From assembly GCA_934621505.1 (NCBI GenBank), contig CAKTUU010000003.1:1-64000 (forward strand): a DNA stretch of 64,000 bases, in the 5' to 3' direction. A program made the translations under genes and the position numbers. This document shows positions 33,762 through 41,558 of the stretch, piece after piece; positions within the stretch are counted from its first letter, which is position 1; every line of letters begins with the position of its first letter. The notes beneath the pieces are model-generated. The model ran no database searches. It was not told the DNA's origin and was given only the letters and a program-made list of their open reading frames with translations. This DNA comes from an uncultured Clostridia bacterium (GTDB lineage Bacteria > Bacillota > Clostridia > Christensenellales > Aristaeellaceae).

Positions 33762-34656
33762 GGGCTTTCCCCCTCTTGGGAACGCCTTTTACCTTCATAT
33801 TCAGGGCGGACAGCGCGATCAGCGCCAGAGAGGCGACCAGCATAACCCCCATGTTGATAACAAAGAACCATTCGTAATGCAGCATGGTTCCCGTATTGCC
33901 CAGGGTATAGCTGAACTGCCACAAATAGCCGGTCAGGTCGCTGCCCTGGCTGACCAGCATGGAAAACAGCCCCAATCCCGGATTCAGCACAAAGGAAATG
34001 GGAATGTAATCCAACATCACCTGCTGAACGCCGGACGACTGCATGGCGTCATACAAATCACCAATCCGTTTGACATCATAAAACAGGGGCAGCAGGGTAA
34101 CCACGCCAATGCCCAGCAGCGCCACATAGCTGACCACCGTAGCGGTTACCGTGCGCTTGAGCAGGCTGGAGCAGAACAGGCCCACGCTGAGGGCCGCCAG
34201 CGCCGCTACCAGCAAAAAGGCTGTGCTGACCAGCACCTGACCCGGATTGACCACGCCGGTAATCAACGTCAGGGACAAAACCGGCAGCGAACTCATCACC
34301 AGCAGCGCCAGAAAAGCAAAGCTCTCCAGCAGCGTGCCCCACACAAGGCGGCCCGGACCCATATTGGTCACCATCAGCAAATCCAGGGTTTGGCGCTCCC
34401 TTTCGCCGCTGATGCTTCCGGCGGTCATGGCGGGGGCCACCAGCAAAATCAGTACAAACTGCAAAAGAACAATGCCCATATATCCCAGTGAACCATTCAT
34501 GATTTGCTGCAGGGTAAACGTATCCTGCACAAAGGGATGGCAGACGGCAAAATAGCCGATGACGGATAAAACCAAAGCATACAGCGTAATCAGCAGCGGC
34601 GTGCGGACGGACCGCATTCTGCGCCGGGCCGAGAAGGACAAAATGGGGTTACTCAT
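33754..34656 (-). CDS. ABC-2 type transporter permease
   Basis: 300 residues with about six membrane helices. The segment AGSISGERERQTLDLLMVTNMGPGRLVWGTLL is the ABC-2 / NosY-type coupling motif (GSISGERERGTLE..L). It partners the ATPase gene directly upstream, which it overlaps by eight bases. Exporters of this class extrude lipids, peptides or drugs, or alter the envelope; the substrate is unknown. Its place in the VWA/MoxR operon suggests a role in delivering or sensing something at the cell surface. Confidence 0.85.
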   Translation of the reverse strand: MSNPILSFSARRRMRSVRTPLLITLYALVLSVIGYFAVCHPFVQDTFTLQQIMNGSLGYMGIVLLQFVLILLVAPAMTAGSISGERERQTLDLLMVTNMGPGRLVWGTLLESFAFLALLVMSSLPVLSLTLITGVVNPGQVLVSTAFLLVAALAALSVGLFCSSLLKRTVTATVVSYVALLGIGVVTLLPLFYDVKRIGDLYDAMQSSGVQQVMLDYIPISFVLNPGLGLFSMLVSQGSDLTGYLWQFSYTLGNTGTMLHYEWFFVINMGVMLVASLALIALSALNMKVKGVPKRGKAHA

Positions 34657-35584
34657 CCCTGGTCACCTCCATAAACACCTTTTCCAAATTCAGGGGCGCG
34701 CGGTGAAAATCCACCACAGGCGCGGCCTGGACCAGCTGCCGCAGCAGCGCGGCGGCGGCCTGATCGTCGCCGTCAAAGGCCACCGTCAGCCCGTTGTCCG
34801 CCTCCTGTCCCACGCCGGTAACGCCGGGCTGCTGGCGAATCAGCGCCGCGGCGCTGCGCATGCAGGCTTCATCCGCGGTGGAGGCCAGACGAATCAGCAG
34901 GGGGGCGTTTCCGTTCATATGCCGGTTCAGCTCATCCACAGAACCGGAAAACACCAGCTTTCCATGATCGATAATGGTCAGCGCGTCGCACATCTCCGAC
35001 AGCTCCGGCAAAATGTGAGAGGAAATCAGCACGGTTTTGCCCATGCCCTTCAGGGTGCGAAGAATGTTCTTCATTTCCGCCCGGGCCCGGGGGTCCATGC
35101 CGGAGGCGGGCTCGTCCAGAATCAGCAGCCGGGGATCATGAATCAGGGCCCTTGCCAGGCACAGGCGCTGCTTCATGCCACGGGACAGCACATCCACATA
35201 GCTGTCCCGCTTATCCGTCAGGTTCACCAGCTCCAGCAGGCTGTCAATCATATTCATGCGGTCACGGTAGCCAAAGCCGTAGCACCGGGCGTAAAAGTCC
35301 AGATATTCCCAGGTTTTCAGCCGGTCGTACACGCCGAAGAAATCCGGCATATAGCCCATCAGCTTATGCACTTCCTTCGGGTTTTTCACCACATCCACCC
35401 CGTCCAGCGTGGCGCTGCCGACGGTAGGCTTCAGCAGCGTGGCCAGAATGCGCATGGTGGTGGTTTTACCGGCGCCATTGGGGCCTACAAAGCCGTGCAG
35501 CTCGCCGTCGGCAATGGTCATATTCAAATGATCCAGCGCTACAAACTGGCCGTAGTTGCGGGTCAGTTCCTTCACAATCAGCAC
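34649..35584 (-). CDS. ABC transporter ATP-binding protein
   Basis: 311 residues. Walker A GPNGAGKTT (~36-44), Q-loop region YMPDFFGVYDRLKTWEYLDF, signature LSRGMKQRL, Walker B LLILDEPASGMDP and H-loop ISSHILPELS are all present. A ~90-residue C-terminal extension of the CcmA/NatA kind follows. It pairs with the ABC-2 permease that overlaps its end. It starts directly after the stop of the 840-residue envelope protein, so the genes are one unit. Confidence 0.93.
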   Translation of the reverse strand: MLIVKELTRNYGQFVALDHLNMTIADGELHGFVGPNGAGKTTTMRILATLLKPTVGSATLDGVDVVKNPKEVHKLMGYMPDFFGVYDRLKTWEYLDFYARCYGFGYRDRMNMIDSLLELVNLTDKRDSYVDVLSRGMKQRLCLARALIHDPRLLILDEPASGMDPRARAEMKNILRTLKGMGKTVLISSHILPELSEMCDALTIIDHGKLVFSGSVDELNRHMNGNAPLLIRLASTADEACMRSAAALIRQQPGVTGVGQEADNGLTVAFDGDDQAAAALLRQLVQAAPVVDFHRAPLNLEKVFMEVTRDE

Positions 35585-38107
35585 TTATTTCACCCTTCCT
35601 TCCACAGTCACCACAGGCACGGAAACATCCGCGTATTCCTCGCTGCCGCCTTTTTCAAACCGGGCGAACAGGAAACCGTTTACCAGATAGGTATCCAAAT
35701 CCGGCAGGCTGGCCACGGAGGAACCGCGCCCTGTGGAACGATCCACCGTAAACTGCTTCCACGCGTCCCACTGACCGGTTTGCGGGTTATACAGGCTTAC
35801 ATTGTAGGCATAATAGCTGTACTGCGACCCAACGTCAAAGCCGGTGATGGTCAGCTGGTCCGGCAGTGCCCGCATATCAATGGCAAAGGTCTGGTCCACG
35901 GACAGGCTGAAGGTCTGATAGGCCAGGTTTTGCACAGACTCGCCCACAACCGGCTGCTGGTTGTCGCCCAGGATGGCGGCGCTGACCGGAAAGCTGTTGG
36001 ACAGGAACCGGGCCGTACCGTCCGCGGCCACCGGGTTGTAATGGGCCTGCACCAGAACGCAGCTGCGCTGAGCCTGCCGCTGCACGGGCCGGCCGTCAAC
36101 GCTTACCTGCAGGCCGTCCAGTTCATCGCTGAAGGCGGCGTAGCAAAACTTGACTTGAAAACGGTCTATCTGGCCGGAAACATTGTTTAACAGCTGCCCG
36201 CGCAGTACCCATTCATTTTTTTTCGATGAGATTTTCCTTTGCCGGTTCACATAATTATCGGTCATTTCATACATCGACACATTGCTGCGCTGCTCGTCCG
36301 TCAGCAGCACGCCGTTCCAGTCCTGATTATACCAGTCCGGGTATCTGGTGTTGGCATAGGTCGACGATTTTGGGGCGGGCTTCAGGCTGCACTGAACCGT
36401 CTGCCCCGGCAGCAGACCGGGCGCGGACACATAGCCGTAGCCGCTGAGCACCACGCCCTCGCTAAGGGTAATGGCGGACTGGTTGGTAATGGTAAAGGTC
36501 AGGTTTTCCCCATCCCAGCCGCATTGAACGGAAATGCCGCTCGCGTCCTTCATGGGCGCGCCGCGCACCACAAAGGTGTTGATATTCCATGGATGGTCGT
36601 TCTGGCAGGTCAGGCTTTCCTGCGCGCCATAGGCGTAGGTATAGCGCAGGGTGGCGGGATTGTTCTTCCCATCGTCCTGGGAGGCGTTGGCATAATATCC
36701 GGCGGTGGCGGCCATATCGATGGTTCCCTCATTCAGCGTCAGGGTCATGGGGCCCTGCTCCGCCTTGGCGGCGGACACCACGGTGTAACCGTCGGTATAG
36801 CCGTTTTCATCCACCTGCAGCAGGGAATAGCGCACCACGATCGGGTCCCGAATGGGCAGCGCCAGGCTGAAAAGCCACATGCCCAGAGCGGACAGGGCCG
36901 CCAGCGCGGGCGCCAGGGCCCACATCCATTCCCGCTTATCCGGCTTTTTCAGAACCAGATAGCCGCCCACCCCCGCCAGCAAAGCAAAGGCTGCCAGCAG
37001 AACCGCGGGGCCGTAGGCCTTACGCGCATTGGGAATTTTCACATTGCTGGTTATGCTGGAATCGGCAAAAACGCCGGAATTGTCATAGCTGCCGTTGGAC
37101 CGCTGGTTCACAATGGCCTGATAGCGGGTTTGAACGCTGGCCAGCAAAATCCGCTGCCAGATGACATTGCGTCCCAGCCACTGGGCCAGCGGCTTTTCGC
37201 ACAGCGAAAACGAGGCCGTCAATACATAACCGTCACCAACGGCGGCAGCGTCCACCAGCGGCCCCTCCCCAAAGGGAGCGCCCTTGGCGCCGTTCAGGGG
37301 TACCTGGGTGGTAATCTCCCCCATGCCGTCGCCCTTGACGCCCAGCAGGCTCATCAGCTGGCCGCTGACGTTCTGCCCATCGGTAACCGAACCGGCCGTA
37401 ATGCCGGTATAGGGCTGAAAAAACGCAAAGTTCTGGCGTGCGTTCGCGCCGCCGCCCACAATGAAAATGCCGCCGTTCTTCAGCCAGGCGTCCGCCGCCT
37501 CCTGCTGCTGCTGGCTCAGGGTGGTCAGGTCAAAGCCGTCTACCACCAGCAGGTCAAAAAAGCGCAGGCTTTCCGCGTCGGACGGAAAGGTGGAAGCGTC
37601 CAGAGCCACAGGGGTCCAGTATTCGCCGCGGGCCAGAGGATCCGCCCCCTGGCTGATGCTCATATACTGCAAGTCCTGGGCGTTGCGGCTGAGCGTGCCC
37701 ACTACCAGATTGTAGGGGTTCAGCACCGTTTCCGGCTTAAAGGCGGTTTCGCACACCAGCCGGTCCCCCTCCAGCAGGCGCAGGGTATAGGTCTTTTGCT
37801 TCTGGGTCAGCACCACAGGCAGGGTTACCTGCACGGACGCGCCGCTGGCAACGCTGACCGGCATCTGGTACCTGTCGTACTCCGCCCCGCTGCGGTTCAC
37901 GTCCAGGGACAGGGTGCCCTGTAAATCCGGCCCATGGTTTTCCAGGGTCACGGTAACCGGCAGCTTGCGCACATAGGTCGCCACGCCGTTATACCCCATG
38001 GTCACGTCCATGGTTACATCCTCCTGCGCCAGGCCCGCAACGGGCAGACACAGCAGCACAGCACAGCACAACGCTGCCAGTAACCGGTTGATTTTTCTGG
38101 TTGTCAT
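35585..38107 (-). CDS. Large envelope protein with signal peptide and two internal membrane helices
   Basis: 840 residues. A signal peptide (~1-27, LLAALCCAVLLCLPVAGLAQ) opens the protein. Residues ~30-125 are a beta-sandwich-like region, and ~130-330 resemble a glutamine-amidotransferase-like / DUF4350-type fold (DLLVVDGFDLTTLS, NGGIFIVGGGANA). Two helices at ~366-387 and ~394-416 follow, then a large Tyr/Asn-rich outer region. GGAGG precedes the ATG. It is first in the eight-gene operon and abuts the ABC ATPase gene. Similar proteins beside ABC-2 exporters are annotated only as hypothetical. A possible reading is an accessory subunit of the exporter (inference). Confidence 0.68.
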   Translation of the reverse strand: MTTRKINRLLAALCCAVLLCLPVAGLAQEDVTMDVTMGYNGVATYVRKLPVTVTLENHGPDLQGTLSLDVNRSGAEYDRYQMPVSVASGASVQVTLPVVLTQKQKTYTLRLLEGDRLVCETAFKPETVLNPYNLVVGTLSRNAQDLQYMSISQGADPLARGEYWTPVALDASTFPSDAESLRFFDLLVVDGFDLTTLSQQQQEAADAWLKNGGIFIVGGGANARQNFAFFQPYTGITAGSVTDGQNVSGQLMSLLGVKGDGMGEITTQVPLNGAKGAPFGEGPLVDAAAVGDGYVLTASFSLCEKPLAQWLGRNVIWQRILLASVQTRYQAIVNQRSNGSYDNSGVFADSSITSNVKIPNARKAYGPAVLLAAFALLAGVGGYLVLKKPDKREWMWALAPALAALSALGMWLFSLALPIRDPIVVRYSLLQVDENGYTDGYTVVSAAKAEQGPMTLTLNEGTIDMAATAGYYANASQDDGKNNPATLRYTYAYGAQESLTCQNDHPWNINTFVVRGAPMKDASGISVQCGWDGENLTFTITNQSAITLSEGVVLSGYGYVSAPGLLPGQTVQCSLKPAPKSSTYANTRYPDWYNQDWNGVLLTDEQRSNVSMYEMTDNYVNRQRKISSKKNEWVLRGQLLNNVSGQIDRFQVKFCYAAFSDELDGLQVSVDGRPVQRQAQRSCVLVQAHYNPVAADGTARFLSNSFPVSAAILGDNQQPVVGESVQNLAYQTFSLSVDQTFAIDMRALPDQLTITGFDVGSQYSYYAYNVSLYNPQTGQWDAWKQFTVDRSTGRGSSVASLPDLDTYLVNGFLFARFEKGGSEEYADVSVPVVTVEGRVK

Positions 38108-38204
38108 TGGTGTTCCTCCTTGCCGCGGCGCTTTGTGCCCGCACTTATGTAACGCAAAATCCGTGGATTATCTTCCCAACGGCTCCACAAAAAATGGAAT
38201 GTTG

Positions 38205-38369
38205 TTCAGGCTGCTGAAAAACCCTAGTATGAGAACACTCGTCCACGAACATGACTACGCTGGTTCACGGGAAATACGTTACGCTACAAGGCTTAGGGGG
38301 TCCGCCCCTAAAACCCCGGCAGGAGGCAGTACCTCCTGCACCTCCACTTTTTCAACAACCTGAGTTGTT
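38205..38369. repeat. Structured intergenic repeat, copy 3 (short, partly decayed)
   Basis: This lies in the 343-base gap between divergent transcription units. Only the right half of the element is present. TTAGGGG/CCCCTAA and CAGGAGGCA-G-TACCTCCTG remain (the latter with one mismatch). The first palindrome is degraded (CCACGAAC...GTTCACGG). The left boundary is TTCAG/CTGAA at 38205-38218. The right boundary is AACAAC-CTGA-GTTGTT at 38354-38369 followed by TTTTT, which could stop transcription toward the metal-uptake promoter. The rest of the gap holds that promoter and a presumed, unseen promoter for the minus-strand operon. Confidence 0.8.
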
Positions 38370-38376
38370 TTTTCTA

Positions 38377-38405
38377 TTGACATCATCGCCTGCACAGACT
38401 ATACT
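38377..38405 (+). promoter_or_regulatory. Promoter of the fur-znuACB operon
   Basis: Perfect TTGACA (38377-38382), 17 bases, TATACT (38400-38405). The operator palindrome begins nine bases after the -10. Confidence 0.88.
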
Positions 38406-38413
38406 TGCAAAGT

Positions 38414-38434
38414 TGAAAATGAATTTCATTTTCA
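38414..38434 (+). promoter_or_regulatory. Fur/Zur-type operator
   Basis: TGAAAATGAA-T-TTCATTTTCA, a perfect 10-1-10 inverted repeat of the kind bound by Fur-family repressors. It covers the predicted transcription start and ends just before the AAAGGAG site of the regulator gene, giving tight autorepression by metal. Confidence 0.9.
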
Positions 38435-38450
38435 GAAAGGAGAAACGCCC

Positions 38451-38867
38451 ATGACCCAGCGCGTCGCGTACCAGACCCGCCAGCAGGAGGCGGTGGAACG
38501 GCTGTTTGCCAGCCATCCTGAGGAATGCCTGACCCCGGAGGAAGCCTACCAGGCTTTAACATCCGCCGGTATGGACGTGGGAAAAACCACGGTCTACCGG
38601 GCCATTACCAAGCTGTGCCAGAGCGGGCGGCTCAGGCGGTACGCGTCCCAGGAACGGGGCGAAGCGGCCCACTACCAATACAGCCCCTGCACGGAAAGCC
38701 ACCTGCATATACGCTGCGTTCACTGCGGGGCGCTGGCTCATCTGCACTGCGAGGAAGTGGAGGCCTTTGCCGCCCACCTGAACCAGCATCACGGCTTTAC
38801 CCTGGATGAAGGGCAGACCATTCTGTACGGCTGCTGCGAGCGTTGCCGTGAAAAGAACCGGAAATGA
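38451..38867 (+). CDS. Fur-family metalloregulator (probable Zur)
   Basis: A DNA-binding metal sensor of 138 residues. The winged helix is at ~1-80 (TPEEAYQALTSAGMDVGKTTVYRAITKL, typical Fur recognition helix). The dimer domain has HLHIRCVHCGALAHLHCEEVEAF, with the CxxC structural zinc site and sensing histidines, and ends GCCERC, the second CxxC. AAAGGAG lies eight bases upstream of the ATG. The linked transporter and operator make it the local repressor. Zinc is favoured because the transporter is ZnuABC-like, but manganese or iron cannot be excluded. Confidence 0.92.
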   Translation: MTQRVAYQTRQQEAVERLFASHPEECLTPEEAYQALTSAGMDVGKTTVYRAITKLCQSGRLRRYASQERGEAAHYQYSPCTESHLHIRCVHCGALAHLHCEEVEAFAAHLNQHHGFTLDEGQTILYGCCERCREKNRK

Positions 38868-38875
38868 GGAATTGG

Positions 38876-39799
38876 ATGAAAAAAACTCTGTTACTGCTGC
38901 TGACGGCCGCCCTTTTGGCAGGGGCTTGCCTGCCCGCCTCCGCCAGCGAAGCGCCCTCCATTGTGGCTACCAACTTTCCCTGCTACGATTTGGCAAGGCA
39001 GCTTTGGGGCAGCGAAGCGGACATTCGCATGCTGCTGCCGCCGGGCAGCGAAAGCCACAGCTACGAGCCTACGCCCCAGGACATCATCGCCCTGCAAAAC
39101 TGCGATTTGTTTCTATATGTAGGGGGCGAAAGCGACGCGTGGGTGGAGCGTATTCTGGAATCGCTGGGAGACGGCGCGCCCCGCACCTTTCGCCTGACCG
39201 ATCAGGTAACCCTGCTGGAGGAAGAAACCACCGCAAGCATGGACCGTCACGAAGGCCATGAAGACGAGGAAGAAATGGACGAGCATGTGTGGACGTCCCC
39301 CAAAAACATGCTGGTCATAACCCGGGCCCTGAGCGATACTCTGTGCGCAATCTTTCCGGATCGGGCAAACGCCATTTCCGCCAACCGGAACGCTTATCTG
39401 GCGGAGCTGACCCGGCTGGATCAGGCTTTTGAATCGGTCGTGGCCGGCGGCAGGCGCAGCCTGATTATCTTTGGGGATCGTTTTCCCTTCCGCTATTTCG
39501 CCCGTGATTACGGCCTGCGCTACGACGCCGCCTTTCCCGGGTGCAGCGAGGACAGCGAGCCCAGCGTGCGCACGGTCATCTCTCTGATAAATACCATTCG
39601 CCGGGAAAAAATTCCCGTGGTGTTTTACATTGAGTTTTCCAGCCGCCGCACAGCGGATATTCTGGCCGAGGAAACGGGAGCCAAAGAACTTCTGTTTCAC
39701 AGCTGCCACAATGTATCCGCCGATGAAATGGCCGCCGGAGCCACCTATTTGAGCCTGATGAAAAACAATTTGGAAGCGTTAAAGGAGGCGCTGAACTGA
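38876..39799 (+). CDS. Metal ABC transporter substrate-binding protein (ZnuA-like)
   Basis: An extracytoplasmic metal-binding protein of about 307 residues. The start at 38876 is preferred (GAGGA five bases upstream, giving a clean signal peptide MKKTLLLLLTAALLAGACLP); an ATG at 38864 overlaps the regulator's stop. Ligand-bearing motifs are GSESHSYEPTPQD and DEHVWTSPKN. An acidic, His-containing loop (MDRHEGHEDEEEMDE) is typical of zinc-binding ZnuA. The third site reads FGDRFPFRYFARDYGL, the variant common in Clostridia that lacks the usual His there. The lipobox is poor, so anchoring is unclear. Confidence 0.9.
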   Translation: MKKTLLLLLTAALLAGACLPASASEAPSIVATNFPCYDLARQLWGSEADIRMLLPPGSESHSYEPTPQDIIALQNCDLFLYVGGESDAWVERILESLGDGAPRTFRLTDQVTLLEEETTASMDRHEGHEDEEEMDEHVWTSPKNMLVITRALSDTLCAIFPDRANAISANRNAYLAELTRLDQAFESVVAGGRRSLIIFGDRFPFRYFARDYGLRYDAAFPGCSEDSEPSVRTVISLINTIRREKIPVVFYIEFSSRRTADILAEETGAKELLFHSCHNVSADEMAAGATYLSLMKNNLEALKEALN

Positions 39800-40500
39800 T
39801 GGCGCTGATTACCTGTGAAAAAGTCAGCTTTGCCTACGAAGGCCGCCCTGTGATTCAACAGCTGGATGTAACCGTTGAAAAGGGCGATTACCTGTGCATT
39901 GTGGGGGAAAACGGTTCCGGCAAAAGCACCCTGGTGAAGGGTCTGCTGGGATTGATCGCCCCCACCCAGGGACGGATCGTCTATGGCGACGGTCTGACCC
40001 ACGACCAAATCGGCTATCTGTCCCAGCGCACCCAGGTGCAAAGCGATTTCCCCGCGTCGGTATGGGAAGTGGTTTCCAGCGGCTGCCGGGGGCGCGGCCC
40101 TTTTTTAACCCGGGCCATGCGCCGTCAGGCAAACGAGCAGCTGGACGTGCTGGGAATTGCCGGTATCAAAAACCGCAGCTTTATGGACCTGAGCGGTGGC
40201 CAGCAGCAGCGGGTGCTGCTGGCCCGGGCCCTGTGCGCCACCCGTACCCTGCTGGTGCTGGACGAGCCTGTCACCGGCCTGGACCCGCTGGTCACCCGGG
40301 AAATGTACGATATTATCGCACATTATCACAGGGAGCACGGCCTGACGGTGGTCATGATCTCTCACGATATGGAGGCGGCGCTGGACAACGCCACCCGGAT
40401 TTTGCACCTGTCCCATCACGGCAGCTTTCTGGGCACGCCGGAAGCCTACCGCCAGTCGGAATATGCCCGGGGTTTTGTGGGAGGGGAAAACCATGATTGA
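39799..40500 (+). CDS. Metal ABC transporter ATP-binding protein (ZnuC-like)
   Basis: The ATPase of the zinc or manganese importer, 233 residues. Walker A GENGSGKST, Q-loop YLSQRTQVQSDFP, signature LSGGQQQRV, Walker B LLVLDEP and the switch His in MISHDMEAAL are complete. Its ATG overlaps the stop of the binding-protein gene (TGATG), and its stop overlaps the permease start by eight bases, so the three are translationally coupled. Expression is expected under metal starvation from the promoter and operator upstream of the regulator. Confidence 0.94.
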   Translation: MALITCEKVSFAYEGRPVIQQLDVTVEKGDYLCIVGENGSGKSTLVKGLLGLIAPTQGRIVYGDGLTHDQIGYLSQRTQVQSDFPASVWEVVSSGCRGRGPFLTRAMRRQANEQLDVLGIAGIKNRSFMDLSGGQQQRVLLARALCATRTLLVLDEPVTGLDPLVTREMYDIIAHYHREHGLTVVMISHDMEAALDNATRILHLSHHGSFLGTPEAYRQSEYARGFVGGENHD

Positions 40501-41320
40501 AATGTTTCAAACCATGTTCAGCTATCATTTTATGGTGCGCGCCATGGTGGTGGGCGTGCTGGTGGCCCTGTGCGCGTCGCTGCTGGGGGTCAGCCTGGTG
40601 CTGAAGCGCTATTCCATGATCGGGGACGGCCTCAGCCATGTGGGCTTTGGCTCCCTGGCGGTAGCCACCGCTCTGGGCCTGTCCCCCATGGCGGTTACCA
40701 TTCCCGTGGTGGTCATCGCGGCGTTTTTGCTGCTGCGGCTCAGCAACCGCGGCAAGCTGAAGGGCGACGCCGCTATTGCCATGATTTCCACCGGTGCGCT
40801 GGCGCTGGGCGTAATCGTATTGTCCCTGAGTACCGGCATGACCAGCGATGTAAACAACTACCTGTTTGGCAGCGTGCTGGCCATGAACGCCTCCGACGCA
40901 AAATGGAGCGTGATTTTGTCCATGGGGGTGCTGGCGCTGTTTCTGCTGTTTTACCGCCGCATTTTCGCCGTAACCTTCGATGAAACCTTCGCCTGCGCCA
41001 CCGGCTTTCACGCCCAGTGGATCAATATGCTGCTGGCTGTCCTCACCGCCGTTACCATTGTGCTGGGCATGCGGGTCATGGGCGCCATGCTGATTTCCAG
41101 CCTGGTCATTTTTCCTGCCATTACCGCCATGCGGCTGTGCAAGAGCTTTCGGGGCGTTACGCTGTGCGCGGCGGTCGTATCGGTAGCGAGCTATTTTATC
41201 GGCCTTTGCCTCAGCTACCTGTTTTCCATCCCGGCGGGGGCCAGCGTGGTGGTGGTCAACATCGCTGCGTTTCTGGTCTTTTCCATGATTGGCAAAATGA
41301 AGCAAAACGCCAGAGCCTAG
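40493..41320 (+). CDS. Metal ABC transporter permease (ZnuB-like)
   Basis: The inner-membrane channel of the importer, about 275 residues with eight or so helices. The family features MVRAMVVGVLVALCASLLGV, RYSMIGDGLSHVGFGSLAV and GMRVMGAMLISSLVIFPAIT are clear; the last is the ABC-3 family motif near the coupling loop. Start at 40493 with GGGAGGGG upstream. It is the last gene of the metal operon; only a weak hairpin follows. Confidence 0.93.
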   Translation: MIEMFQTMFSYHFMVRAMVVGVLVALCASLLGVSLVLKRYSMIGDGLSHVGFGSLAVATALGLSPMAVTIPVVVIAAFLLLRLSNRGKLKGDAAIAMISTGALALGVIVLSLSTGMTSDVNNYLFGSVLAMNASDAKWSVILSMGVLALFLLFYRRIFAVTFDETFACATGFHAQWINMLLAVLTAVTIVLGMRVMGAMLISSLVIFPAITAMRLCKSFRGVTLCAAVVSVASYFIGLCLSYLFSIPAGASVVVVNIAAFLVFSMIGKMKQNARA

Positions 41321-41328
41321 CTTGGCCA

Positions 41329-41354
41329 TCCGTCAAAAACGGAGGAATTTTTCC
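41329..41354 (+). terminator. Weak terminator after the metal transporter operon
   Basis: TCCGT-CAAAA-ACGGA followed by GGAATTTTTCCC. The stem is only five base pairs. Confidence 0.4.
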
Positions 41355-41439
41355 CTTTCTTCCCTGCCTTCCGTAGTAAGTTTGTCAATAAGCCGTCCTG
41401 CAAATACCATTTTTGTTATAATTTTAGCCTGATTTGGCC

Positions 41440-41468
41440 TTGAATATGTCAAAAACGCATGGTATAGT
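41440..41468 (+). promoter_or_regulatory. Promoter of the sugar ABC operon
   Basis: TTGAAT (41440-41445), 17 bases, TATAGT (41463-41468). The leader to the ATG is about 85 bases and contains an inverted-repeat operator. Confidence 0.75.
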
Positions 41469-41477
41469 AAAGACATC

Positions 41478-41497
41478 AATTGAGATGCCTCTCAATT
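41478..41497 (+). promoter_or_regulatory. Inverted-repeat operator, sugar ABC operon
   Basis: AATTGAGA-TGCC-TCTCAATT, a perfect 8-4-8 inverted repeat immediately after the predicted transcription start. Its position suits a repressor. The cognate regulator is not identified; the AraC protein encoded after the operon usually would bind direct repeats instead. Confidence 0.65.
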
Positions 41498-41558
41498 CTT
41501 GGACACATAGTGTCCGCCATTCTCACGTCAATTCAATATGATAAAGGAGGATTCTCTA

